The notes beneath the pieces are model-generated. The model searched no databases and was not told the origin of the DNA. It saw nothing but the letters and a program-made list of their open reading frames with translations. Shown here one piece after another: positions 1 to 9,900 of a stretch of DNA of 19,346 nt. How positions within the stretch are numbered: position 1 is the stretch's first letter; every line of letters starts with the position of its first letter. Made by a program: the position numbers and the translations under genes. The stretch comes from Sphingobacteriaceae bacterium (lineage in GTDB: Bacteria; Bacteroidota; Bacteroidia; B-17B0; Aurantibacillaceae). Where the stretch lies: assembly GCA_023251695.1 (NCBI GenBank), contig JAHEYE010000045.1, forward strand, positions 1 through 19,346, written 5' to 3'.

Positions 1-3000
1 TGATTCATCAAATGAAAGACAGCCATCTGCAGATGCAATTGCTTTCCATTGTTGTTCTTCACGTGTTTCTATAAGTTCAGGATTATCGCCCCAAGCATTG
101 GCAAACGTGATTTCATTTCCGTCAATGTCAACTGCAGGATTTCCATTATTGTCAAGCAAACGGATATTGATATCGTAATCAGCCATGAGATACAGCTGTT
201 CTACATACGATTCTGTGAATGTCATTCCGATATCGTAACTGCGGTAAGCAGGCTGTCTTGGAGTATTAGCGGCTGTTTCTGCAGGAATAGTTTGTTGCAC
301 ATAAGGCGACATATCTTTCAACGCGCCGCGTTCAGGATAATGTTCGCTGCCGGAAGAAACTTCCGATTCAGGTGTTCCAGAAGAAATAAAAATTCCTGCA
401 GGATTTCCGGTCTGGAAAAAAAGATATTCGGTAAATGCTTCTTCTGTCCAATCCCCGTCATTTTTTCTGCGTGATGCTTTAGTATTTACTTTTACCCGAT
501 AATAATTATTGGGTTGTAATAATGCGGCGGTGTGAGAGCCCCATGTTTCGTCAAGCGTTTCCTGTGAATATGTTATTGCACTATTTGCATTACGAATACG
601 GAAAGCTTCCTCTTCATTTAGACCACAAACTTTTTCAATCAAAAAATCGCCGGTGATGCGGATGGTGCGTACGTTTTTATTTATTCCTGTTTTAAAATCA
701 AAAGGCCGGTAACTGGCAGAGGCGTGAAGTTTAATTGTTTTTAATAAATTTTCATCATCGTCAAACACTTCTGCTTTTCCTTTTGATCCGGCAGAAAGCC
801 ACACATTTATTTCGGCCATATTTTCGGGGAAGATGATGTCAATCGATTTCTTTTTTGTCGTAAAAATTTTATCAAAGCAAAAAGAAGTAACAATAATTCC
901 ATATCCTTCAATGGTCACTTTACGAATATCATTATTCTTGCTTTCAAGTGTAAAAACAATCGGCTCAGTTGATTTGTGCCATTTTGCTGTTGCCACAATT
1001 TTTCCTGAACTATTGTATGCGGTGAGAAATGAATTGCTTCCACCGGCATTATCATTCAGCATACACGTTACATAAACTTTTCCCGGAGCATCGGGAAAAG
1101 TTTTTACAGGAAAAGTAAATGATGCCGCTTTGTTTTTTCCTCCCTTTAATGAAGAAGAAAAATAAATTTCAGTATTGCCATCTTTATCATTCCATCTTTT
1201 TTTCGAAAGTTCAACTGAAAGAGCACCTTTCGCATTTTTTCCTCCATCAATAATTACATTATCAATTGTAAAAACTTTTGCAGTTGCAGTTTTATGTTTT
1301 GCAATAGCAATACAGATGCGGATTATGTAGCTATTCATCGGCTGCAATGCACGCGTTGTACCAATGGAAGGTTCTGAATACTTCACAATTGTCATTGGAA
1401 AATCCGATTTGAAAATAAATCGGTCATCCAATAACAAGGGTGTGAATTCTTCTCCGTAATCATATGTTTCAAAATCGGCACATTGCCATTCAGCAACAAA
1501 TTTATCACTGCAAGGATAACCTGAATTATAAGTAAGTAAAGTGCCAAGCCATGATTCGTTATTCTCCAGTTCGCGCGAAATTTCAAATGGTGTATTCGCG
1601 TTTAATATCAACACAGTATTATTCACCTTTCCATCTGCAGAAGTTGCCTGCCATGATCCCGTAATATCATCTTCACTCCATCCCGAAGTTGAAGTTGCAT
1701 CAGAAGAAGACCAATTGTTGCGATGTTCAAGTGTCAATCCCGTAAGTTCGTATTTGAATTCGTAATCACCTACGTCTTCATATCCTACAGTTGTCGAAGC
1801 ATTTCCCCCGGCATTATTTGTGTCAATTACTTCTTTATTGAAATTTAAAATAACTTGTACGTCCGGCGGAACAAGAGAGAAATCTCCGGACGACATTGAG
1901 ACAGCTGCGGTTGAATCATAGAGTCCGTCTGCATCTGTTAATGTTCCTTGTTTGGTGAGTTCCCACTTCTCGCTTACAATGATATGTTGTATTCCCCCTG
2001 AAGCAAATGGTAAAGAGAATCCGGGAGTTCCGGTTTTTTCCCATTCGAGAGAAATCGTTGCACTCGGATTACCTAATGGAGTTTTCAATGTTACTTCAAC
2101 TTCTGCTGAAACTGAAAGCGGATTTGGCGCTGTAGCTTTTGCACTTGCTTCAACTGAAATGCCAACCGAAATTCCACACGCGCTTACCTCTGCACTTCCA
2201 TGAATTGTAAGCGAACCTTCGGCCTGCAATGGCATACGGCTCACAGAAAGTTTGCCATCAATCCACGCTTCGAAATCAACTTTAAGCGGTCCGTATTTTT
2301 TATGCAATTCATAACCAATCCATGCTCCCATTTTCAGCATGTCGTTATCTGCCATGAGATAAGTTTCCGCAGTAAAGAAGCTGATAATTTTCGCTTGTAT
2401 GCGCGCTGATTCAGGATCGTCCTCGCCGAGATAAACATGCCAAGCGGAAGGATCATTGAAATTGAAAAATGCTTCTGCCGATCCGGAAATATCAATGAGA
2501 CTTCCACTCGTTTTCGGGTATTTATATGCCGCGGTGATGTTCATCAGGAAAGTTCCTGCTGCAACATCCAATATTGCCAATATGGTGAGTGGATAATCTT
2601 CTTCAACAGATAAAAATTTCGCTTTCCCCTGAATCATAATGATAGGGCCGGGAAGCAAAATGGCGAGTAGTGCTTTTACTTTTATTGTAAAACCATTATC
2701 AGCCAATGTCCCTACTGTTAATCCTGCTCCGAATGCAAGTGCTTTTTCCTGGTCAATCCAATTTGCACTGTCGGTCATATCGGGAAGACCTGTTCCGGAA
2801 GCTTCGGAAGAAAGTTTGCTTTGATCGAATGTCATATTGTATCCGAACAAACCACTGAGTCCGTAAATTCCTGCAACCGGCGGCACAAGCGGAATTCCTA
2901 CAGGTAAAGATGCATCGATGAAAATGTAGAAGTAAGTATAATCTTCACTTGTTTTTTTCCCTGCAACAAACTGTGCGTTCAATCCAAGTCCGTTAAGCGG

Positions 3001-4494
3001 AGTAATAGAAACTTTTATTCCGCCTTTAAACCCTTTGTTATCTTCTTCATCAATAAATTGTGCAGAGCCATCGAACGTTAATACATTTTCAATTTCGAAA
3101 GACAATGCAACACCACTGATTTGCAATTTTATTTTTCCATCCGAACTCCATAAAATTTTAAGTCCGTCCACTCCACCTTTCAATGGCAAACCATTTACAA
3201 TTTGAATTCCACCGGAAAAACCTATCCAGTTATAATCCGTTCCGTCAATAGTATCTTTTCCAAAGCCCAAACGCGTTATCTCCAATTTGAAACCATTAAA
3301 GTCAAAAGCTTGTTGATCCGGAATATCAATCCACCCACCATCAATGTGCACTTCGCCGTTGGAATAAATCGTAAGTGCTTTCACCTCGACAATGGGCCAG
3401 TCGAGATTGCCGAGCTTTGGTTTGAGGCTTCCACTGAGTGTGAGATAAAATAAATCATCTTCTTTTCCGAGTGAGAGTCCTGAAAGTGTAAAATCACACA
3501 CTCCGTCTTTTTTGAGTGGATAAAGACCTGTACCTTCTGTTGTGGAATCAAATGCAACGGTGAAATCGCCGTCGTTGGTAATTGCGACAGTTACTTTTAC
3601 AGGAGCGTCGAAGAATGGTACTTCAAGATAACCGATGATAGCACAAGAGAGTAAAGCGTTTTGTTTGAATTCAGCGTTGATGCTTTCTGTGCGGAACGCA
3701 AAACCTGCGAGTGTTTTATCAGTAGTGTCGAATGGTTTTATAGAGTCAACAGTCCAAGTGCCGGTTATTTTTCCGCAAAATCCACCAGGGCCAATGAATG
3801 TATCGGATAAAATAACTTCACCAGGAAGAATGTCCGAAAGTCCTTGAGGAAGAATTATATCCAGTTCATTAATGTAAATTCCACGCCAACTGTCTTCAAT
3901 CGCTCCGCCAGATGAAATAAAATTGAGAGCTTCTTTCTGAGAAAGAATAAAGCTGATCGAATTTATTTCGACAATAATTCCTGTATTCCCAATTGTAAAC
4001 GCGCTTACATCAAATTGAGGAACACCACCAGCAAGATCAAATTCAAAATTTCCAGAAGAATCAATACTTAACGAAGCTCCAATAATACTTATGGCAACAG
4101 GTTGATCAGGCTTTTTTTCAAAAGTCACATTTCCACTTTCATCTGTAGCTTTTTCAACGCTGATAAGCAGATCAGAATCGAAAAGCAGGCTTACAGAAAG
4201 CTCTTTGAGATTGAGATGTAATTCATCACGATAATAACCAAAATCGAAATTAATAATGGTGTTCCCATCTTCGCTTAAAAATTCTAATTGAAGTCCATCA
4301 ATTCCCAATAAACTAACTGAAATAGTTTCCTGTAAGGCTAGTGTTCCATGAAAAACACAAAAATCAGTTGAATTAAATTGCATGGAATAGTCCAGCAATC
4401 CTATCTTATTTAAGAACTCAGGTTCATTGACAATATCAGACGGCCAATTATCAATAAAGTAGCTGATAGGAATAAAAGTGCTTTCAGAAGACAT
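1..4494 (-). CDS. Giant beta-rich modular protein, third gene of the leftward operon (C-terminus outside the window)
   Basis: The minus-strand frame is open from an ATG at 4494 through base 1: 1498 codons with no stop in the lines I read through, so the protein continues beyond the left edge. It starts MSSESTFIPIS with no signal peptide, lipobox or membrane helix. Residues about 1-830 are an alternating hydrophobic/polar, Gly/Asp/Ser-rich beta pattern with motifs such as WRGIYINELDIILP and, near 733-753, KKYGPLKVDFEAWIDGKL; this layout reminds me of the large DUF6603-type proteins, a memory-based guess. Residues about 830-1120 are further beta domains. Two tandem beta-sandwich-like modules follow at about 1123-1210 and 1218-1292, resembling modules in the first gene's product. 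The last visible part (about 1300-1498) contains AYRSYDIGMTF and YLMADYDINIRLLDNNG. It lies 22 bp after the 811-aa gene and is surely co-transcribed. Molecular function unknown; a structural, adhesive or binding role is inferred. Confidence 0.85.
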   Translation of the reverse strand, partial: MSSESTFIPISYFIDNWPSDIVNEPEFLNKIGLLDYSMQFNSTDFCVFHGTLALQETISVSLLGIDGLQLEFLSEDGNTIINFDFGYYRDELHLNLKELSVSLLFDSDLLISVEKATDESGNVTFEKKPDQPVAISIIGASLSIDSSGNFEFDLAGGVPQFDVSAFTIGNTGIIVEINSISFILSQKEALNFISSGGAIEDSWRGIYINELDIILPQGLSDILPGEVILSDTFIGPGGFCGKITGTWTVDSIKPFDTTDKTLAGFAFRTESINAEFKQNALLSCAIIGYLEVPFFDAPVKVTVAITNDGDFTVAFDSTTEGTGLYPLKKDGVCDFTLSGLSLGKEDDLFYLTLSGSLKPKLGNLDWPIVEVKALTIYSNGEVHIDGGWIDIPDQQAFDFNGFKLEITRLGFGKDTIDGTDYNWIGFSGGIQIVNGLPLKGGVDGLKILWSSDGKIKLQISGVALSFEIENVLTFDGSAQFIDEEDNKGFKGGIKVSITPLNGLGLNAQFVAGKKTSEDYTYFYIFIDASLPVGIPLVPPVAGIYGLSGLFGYNMTFDQSKLSSEASGTGLPDMTDSANWIDQEKALAFGAGLTVGTLADNGFTIKVKALLAILLPGPIIMIQGKAKFLSVEEDYPLTILAILDVAAGTFLMNITAAYKYPKTSGSLIDISGSAEAFFNFNDPSAWHVYLGEDDPESARIQAKIISFFTAETYLMADNDMLKMGAWIGYELHKKYGPLKVDFEAWIDGKLSVSRMPLQAEGSLTIHGSAEVSACGISVGISVEASAKATAPNPLSVSAEVEVTLKTPLGNPSATISLEWEKTGTPGFSLPFASGGIQHIIVSEKWELTKQGTLTDADGLYDSTAAVSMSSGDFSLVPPDVQVILNFNKEVIDTNNAGGNASTTVGYEDVGDYEFKYELTGLTLEHRNNWSSSDATSTSGWSEDDITGSWQATSADGKVNNTVLILNANTPFEISRELENNESWLGTLLTYNSGYPCSDKFVAEWQCADFETYDYGEEFTPLLLDDRFIFKSDFPMTIVKYSEPSIGTTRALQPMNSYIIRICIAIAKHKTATAKVFTIDNVIIDGGKNAKGALSVELSKKRWNDKDGNTEIYFSSSLKGGKNKAASFTFPVKTFPDAPGKVYVTCMLNDNAGGSNSFLTAYNSSGKIVATAKWHKSTEPIVFTLESKNNDIRKVTIEGYGIIVTSFCFDKIFTTKKKSIDIIFPENMAEINVWLSAGSKGKAEVFDDDENLLKTIKLHASASYRPFDFKTGINKNVRTIRITGDFLIEKVCGLNEEEAFRIRNANSAITYSQETLDETWGSHTAALLQPNNYYRVKVNTKASRRKNDGDWTEEAFTEYLFFQTGNPAGIFISSGTPESEVSSGSEHYPERGALKDMSPYVQQTIPAETAANTPRQPAYRSYDIGMTFTESYVEQLYLMADYDINIRLLDNNGNPAVDIDGNEITFANAWGDNPELIETREEQQWKAIASADGCLSFDES

Positions 4495-4516
4495 AAAAAA
4501 TAAAGTTGATTAATAA

Positions 4517-6952
4517 TTATTTTAGCCAATCGTTTAATGCCATTGCTTGTTTGTATGTTAATCGTGCTGATATCCCTGAAACGATTAAATTATTCATATC
4601 GGGTCCCATTATATTGCCAGGATAAAACTGGTCCAGATATTTTTCATTAACATTTTCCATCCCGAGGATATATTGAATACCCAAACCATCTATTTTAATA
4701 TCAGCAATATTATATTGGAAATTTTCATGCTCCTCTGTGATATTAATTTGACTTAAACCATAAACTGTCATAGGATGCACAAAACGCAATACATCGCTGT
4801 TGGTAGATTCAAGATATGTAATGAATCCGGTTCCTTCCGGCCAATTGGTTCCATAAAACATCGCAAGCCGATGACAACCTTCATGAAACATTACTAAAGA
4901 AAGAAAATCGGCGTTTATGGTAATAGAGGGAATCCTGGTATCAGGTAATGAATTCAAAACAACAGTCCGGCCGCGGCTTCTATGCCAAAATGTTGTGAAC
5001 CAATTCTGCATCTGTGTAGCCCCAACCAAAACCCCACCCAAGTCTGTGTAGCTGAGATTCCAGATAAAATAATAGTTTAGAGAAATATCCTGATCGTAAT
5101 AATTGATTATAGCTAAAAAGTCCGAAGAAAGCATGGTAAGGCCAAGAGTAGACGAACCAAGATTCAAGGGATTACTTAATGATTGGTTAATAAATAAAAC
5201 AGAATAAAGGTCTCCGTTGTTTATTATATGTACATAATCTTCTACAAGAAAAGTTTCCAGATCATCAGTAACTACCCCATCAATGATTTTCTCAACAGCC
5301 AATTCTGGTTGATTGTAATTTGTCGAATTGGTTTCAGAAACCAGAAATATATTTCCAAATCGTGATAACGTATTTGTCGCGTTACCGCTTCCTGAAAGAT
5401 TAATATAATTAAGAGCGTCCTTTAAATATTTTCCATCACCTTGATTAATAATATTGAAACTCAAATCTGTCCCCATTACCGGATCGCCAGCCGGAGAAGT
5501 ACCACCTGTTAAATCGTTTATTGAACCACTTTCAACAACATGTGATCTTATTTTTACAAACCTGGGTTCAAATACCTGAACCAGTAATTGTAAAATAATT
5601 GGCCCCGAACTATCGTTATATCTGATATTGATCATTAATGTATTTTGCGCACTGGTCTGACTCAAAACGTATAGATAAATAAAACTGTCTGTGGTGGTTG
5701 TCAATGCTCCTATAGTTGTTGTTCCTAATAAATAAGAGGAGTTATTCCCAATATTCAAATTTGTAGGAACCTCAAAGTATAATTGCACTTTGTCAGCATT
5801 GTAAATTGTAGTGCCTGAAATATACTCGTACGGATCAATTGATATTAAGTCTGGAAAAGCAATAAGATCATTCGCCGTTTGTTTGGCCCGCAAAAACATA
5901 GCGTTCGGATGATAGTCATAATCCACGTGATCCACATCAATACCATTATTATTGTACTTTGATCCACCTTGAGTATCAATAACCATTGAATCTACAAACC
6001 GTGCATTTACCAATAGTTTAGCCGCTGTCTGAATGTCGGATGTTTTGGTTTTATCACTAGCCTGGTTATAGGTTTTAATCAACATAGCAAGAGGATGTCC
6101 TGCAAGAAACCCATAACTATTGGTAGAGGCGGAATTTCGTTCAAAAGGTATTCTTTGACGATATGTAAAGAAAGCATCACTTTCATCTTCGGTTAGAGGT
6201 CTTTGAATTCCGGTAAAGGATAAATATAATTTGTAAATCATTGAATCATCCTCCTTTCCCATTGAGCATAGCGGTACACCGCCCCTTAAAATCAAAGTGG
6301 TTTCATCTTTAAGAAAGGATTCAAGCAGATCGTTTGCATAAGTAAGATCACTATCTGGTTTCGGAGTTGATACAGTGTTCTTGTACTGCTCATAATATCT
6401 CTTCATATGATCGGAATCCCGGGCAACTTCGCTTGAATCAACAAAAAAAGCCGCCAGACGATCAAAACTATCTTCATCAAAACCATAAAAATAAATCGTA
6501 GATGGAATTGCTAATGCTAATGGAGCATATTTTGTCCATGTTATCTTTATGTGCGGTAATGGTTCAATGATCAGTACCGGATAAATTGAATAATCAGGAT
6601 CAGTTACATCTTCCATTCCCAAAATTCCATATGAATTAAGTTCGGCAGAAGAAGCTTTATGAAACGTAACCTTTGCATCACAAGGTAAATAAATTGTTTT
6701 ATAATTTAGTTCATCTGCGCTCAAACCTGATTCATCTGTTACTTCAATAGATGAAGTTGAATCATCATGCCACGAAAGATCAAGGTTAATCTGATATTTT
6801 GAAGTTTGAGTGCTTGAATCGACCGCTATATTTTCTTTTGATACACTAAAACGATCGATAAGACCTTGGTAATATTTAATATTATCAGCAAGTAGTGATG
6901 CCGGTTTAATAACGGGCATACATTCTTGGCCTATATTGAAAAATGAAGACAT
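4517..6952 (-). CDS. 811-aa protein with HEXXH zinc-metallopeptidase-like motif
   Basis: I do not recognise the family as a whole. The clearest motif is HEGCH at residues 690-694 in a hydrophobic strand/helix context (SLVMFHEGCHRLAMFYG), matching the HEXXH zinc-binding signature; downstream Glu706 and Glu715 (12 and 21 residues after the second His) could be the third ligand of a gluzincin-like site. A second acidic/His cluster lies at 338-349 (GIDVDHVDYDYHPN). Residues about 200-360 look alpha-helical; about 370-480 and 500-640 look beta-rich. No signal peptide, propeptide or membrane segment is visible. ATG at 6952 follows the TAA of the upstream gene by 4 bp, so the two are translationally linked, and the giant third gene begins 22 bp downstream. 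A peptidase processing its partners or an external target is possible, but the motif could also be structural or inactive. Confidence is high for the gene, low for enzymatic activity. Confidence 0.88.
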   Translation of the reverse strand: MSSFFNIGQECMPVIKPASLLADNIKYYQGLIDRFSVSKENIAVDSSTQTSKYQINLDLSWHDDSTSSIEVTDESGLSADELNYKTIYLPCDAKVTFHKASSAELNSYGILGMEDVTDPDYSIYPVLIIEPLPHIKITWTKYAPLALAIPSTIYFYGFDEDSFDRLAAFFVDSSEVARDSDHMKRYYEQYKNTVSTPKPDSDLTYANDLLESFLKDETTLILRGGVPLCSMGKEDDSMIYKLYLSFTGIQRPLTEDESDAFFTYRQRIPFERNSASTNSYGFLAGHPLAMLIKTYNQASDKTKTSDIQTAAKLLVNARFVDSMVIDTQGGSKYNNNGIDVDHVDYDYHPNAMFLRAKQTANDLIAFPDLISIDPYEYISGTTIYNADKVQLYFEVPTNLNIGNNSSYLLGTTTIGALTTTTDSFIYLYVLSQTSAQNTLMINIRYNDSSGPIILQLLVQVFEPRFVKIRSHVVESGSINDLTGGTSPAGDPVMGTDLSFNIINQGDGKYLKDALNYINLSGSGNATNTLSRFGNIFLVSETNSTNYNQPELAVEKIIDGVVTDDLETFLVEDYVHIINNGDLYSVLFINQSLSNPLNLGSSTLGLTMLSSDFLAIINYYDQDISLNYYFIWNLSYTDLGGVLVGATQMQNWFTTFWHRSRGRTVVLNSLPDTRIPSITINADFLSLVMFHEGCHRLAMFYGTNWPEGTGFITYLESTNSDVLRFVHPMTVYGLSQINITEEHENFQYNIADIKIDGLGIQYILGMENVNEKYLDQFYPGNIMGPDMNNLIVSGISARLTYKQAMALNDWLK

Positions 6953-6956
6953 ATTT

Positions 6957-9900
6957 TTAGGAAGTTATTTCTATTGTTGACCAATCAAGTGACATGTTGC
7001 CTGAAACAGAACGTACTTTAGCACGATACGAATAATTTGTTCCCGAAATTATACTTCTATCAAGAGTTTTATTTTCAGAAATCCAATTAGCAGTATCGCT
7101 CCAGGAATTTTCACTGTCTGATTTCCTTTGAATAAGCACCGATGACATAATTGAAGTAGTGATCCACACCAGACGCACCACCTCACTCACATCCACCCCA
7201 TCCGGCACATCATCTTCCGTTTCATAAATATTTCCATCCGCATCCACAAACACCCATCCGCTGTTTTCTTCATCCCACTCCGGCGCAGCAGGCGGCGTCA
7301 AATCATACGCCTGCCCCTGTTTCACCACCGACATTCGCGAGCGCAACTTCGAACCATCACCGGCAATATTCACAGCAATAATTCCATAATAATAAGGCGT
7401 TCGTGCAACAACAGTTTCGTCGGGATGGCTATAAGATGTTAATGATGAATCTGCATTTACAGAATAACTTTCTCCATCAGCCTGTAACAAATCCATTCTT
7501 CTCCAATCACCGGCAAGCGTTGCATCTTCTGTGCGATATAAAAGATATCCTTCAACATTTTGATTGGGCTGAATTGCCCATTGCAAAGTAATTTTATTTT
7601 CACCTCCAATAACTGCACTGATCATAGGAGCTTGTATAGGTTTCGCAACCGGGATCGCAACCGGCGGTGTGGAATCACTAAGCGCACTTACTAATCCATT
7701 TGTATCAATCACACTGATACGATAGAAATAACGATTGCTTCCTGTGCCGTCGAGTGTGTCATCTGCATACAACAATAATAATGAATCGGGTGTGTAAGTG
7801 CTGCTTTCTCCCGGAGCAGGAATATCAGTTACACGATCTTCATAATCGTTGTCGTCTTCGGTAATGGAATTGCTGTTGATTCGTGTAAACGCTTGTTCAT
7901 TTTCTGTTTTGCCGGCAATGATTTGCCATTCCGCATTCGTGAGAGAATCGTAATCGCCTAATGAAGAATCATTTTCTTTTGCAACGTTATGCAATGTGCG
8001 ATCGAGTGCGCGGTAAACATTATATTTTTTTGCATTGCCTTGTTTTTTCCAACGGAAATAAAAGGTGGATTTTCCGTGAACATCAGGAGCAGTAGCATTT
8101 AATTCATCGAGACCCGTATCATAAAGTGTGGCTGTAGATGGCGCTGTTCTGTATACTGCAACAATTGCCGACGGAGTTGACACTGCGCTTTCAGAATCTG
8201 AAGTATATGCACTCACCCCGATTTGTGCATAACGTGTTTTATCAATATCGCTTGCATTAATTGCAGGAGATGGAAAAGCGGGATTCTTGATAAATATTTC
8301 ATAATTACCAATAGCACTGTATAATTTATTTGCTGAAACACTTGTGTCTGTCCATGCAGTAGCTTCCCTGAAATCGATGAAGGCGCTCTTTCGGGGAGTA
8401 ACGCCGATCGCAAATCCTTTATCATTTTCAGGAACACCGGTGAGAGGCGCAACGGATTTCAAAACAGTGATTACCGGGGAAGATCCGCTTGTGTTTCTCA
8501 ACACCAGGAATGAATAACCGTTTTGCTTCATCCAGCAAAGACGAAAAGCATCCGCAGCAACTGAAGCATTGTCGAGTGTTGATTTGAATTTATAAACATC
8601 ATAGGAAGTGCTTCCAGAGAGTGAAGTGAATTCAGCCAGTTCATCAGCGGTAAGCGCTAATGAAGAAGCGCTGATTGTTCCGCCGGAAGGTTCACTTTCA
8701 ATTGTTCCTTTGTAAACGTTCAGCCATCCTTGCTGAAAATGTACATGAAAGCCTTTTACATCAGGCGAAATGTTCAAAAGAGTTGCGGTCCATTTCCAAT
8801 TAACGCGAATACCGCTCGCACCATTATTTTTCAGCCAGCGTTTTTCTTTGTCGGAAAGTGAAGCATCACTGAAAGTATCCGTTGATATATCGTAAGAAGT
8901 ATAATCAAGGTATTTGGCTGCAACATCAACAGGTGGCGGCGGCGAAGGACTTTTCATTTTCAATATCACCGGATCAGAAAAGGCGCTTTTTCTTCCGAAA
9001 AGATCAACACCTTGCACGCTGTAACGATATTGTTTTTTCTTAAGATTTTTATCGATATAGAATTGCCGCTTTTCCGGCCACCCTGCCGGAGGTTTATTTA
9101 CCGAATCAGGAGAGGAAGCAATGAAAACAGGTGAACCATCTGTGATCACGATCGCCGGATCACTTCCTGTGCGACGACGAATATTAAAAGCGATCGGTGC
9201 GATGGAAAGAAGAAGAGCTTCTTTTTTTTCATTTGCATTCCAACGTAATCCTGCAATATAATTTTTGCGCGAAACTGTTCCATTACTGTTATTCACCGAA
9301 CCGCCTCGTAATTGTGTAGCAGTTAATTTCTGCGGAATTTGTAATGCCAGTTGTTTTTCCTTTTTAATTCCACAAATAATATATTGCTGTTCTCCTTCAG
9401 GAAATGGTTTTGCCGTATAACGGATTCGATAAATCATCACTTCTCCTCCCGAAATCCGGATGGTGCGGAGATCATTTGTTTTCAGGCAAATTATTCCTTC
9501 ACGGCGATTCAGAATTTGCGTGTCAGATGGTGATGCATAACCATTGCGATACGCTTCGAAAACAACCTGGTCACTTCCTGTTTTGCGCACGAAGAGTTGT
9601 ACTTCAGTGGTTTTTTCAGGTGCAACAATTGATGCAGATGCTCCGGAATAAACAAGCGCTTGTTCAGCGCGAAGAAATGAAGACGGGCTGCGTTTGATTA
9701 CAGGATTTTTTAATCCGTCAAAAACAAATTTACCGTGACTGAATGTAGTGAACAAGGTCTGATCGGCTTCATAAGCATTAAAATCAATTGCACTATCAAG
9801 CCTCCTCATAAGATGTGCCGGCCATGTTGCTGTTATTTTATAATCATAATAATCAGCGGCTGTAACATGCCTGTCGAGCCAATAAAGTCCCAGCAAGCGT

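Noticed and set aside
833..3847. Several plus-strand reading frames of 60-83 codons opposite the giant third gene
   Set aside because: They lie antisense within a continuous minus-strand coding frame with coherent protein features, have no leader signals, and show Ser/Phe-rich shadow composition.
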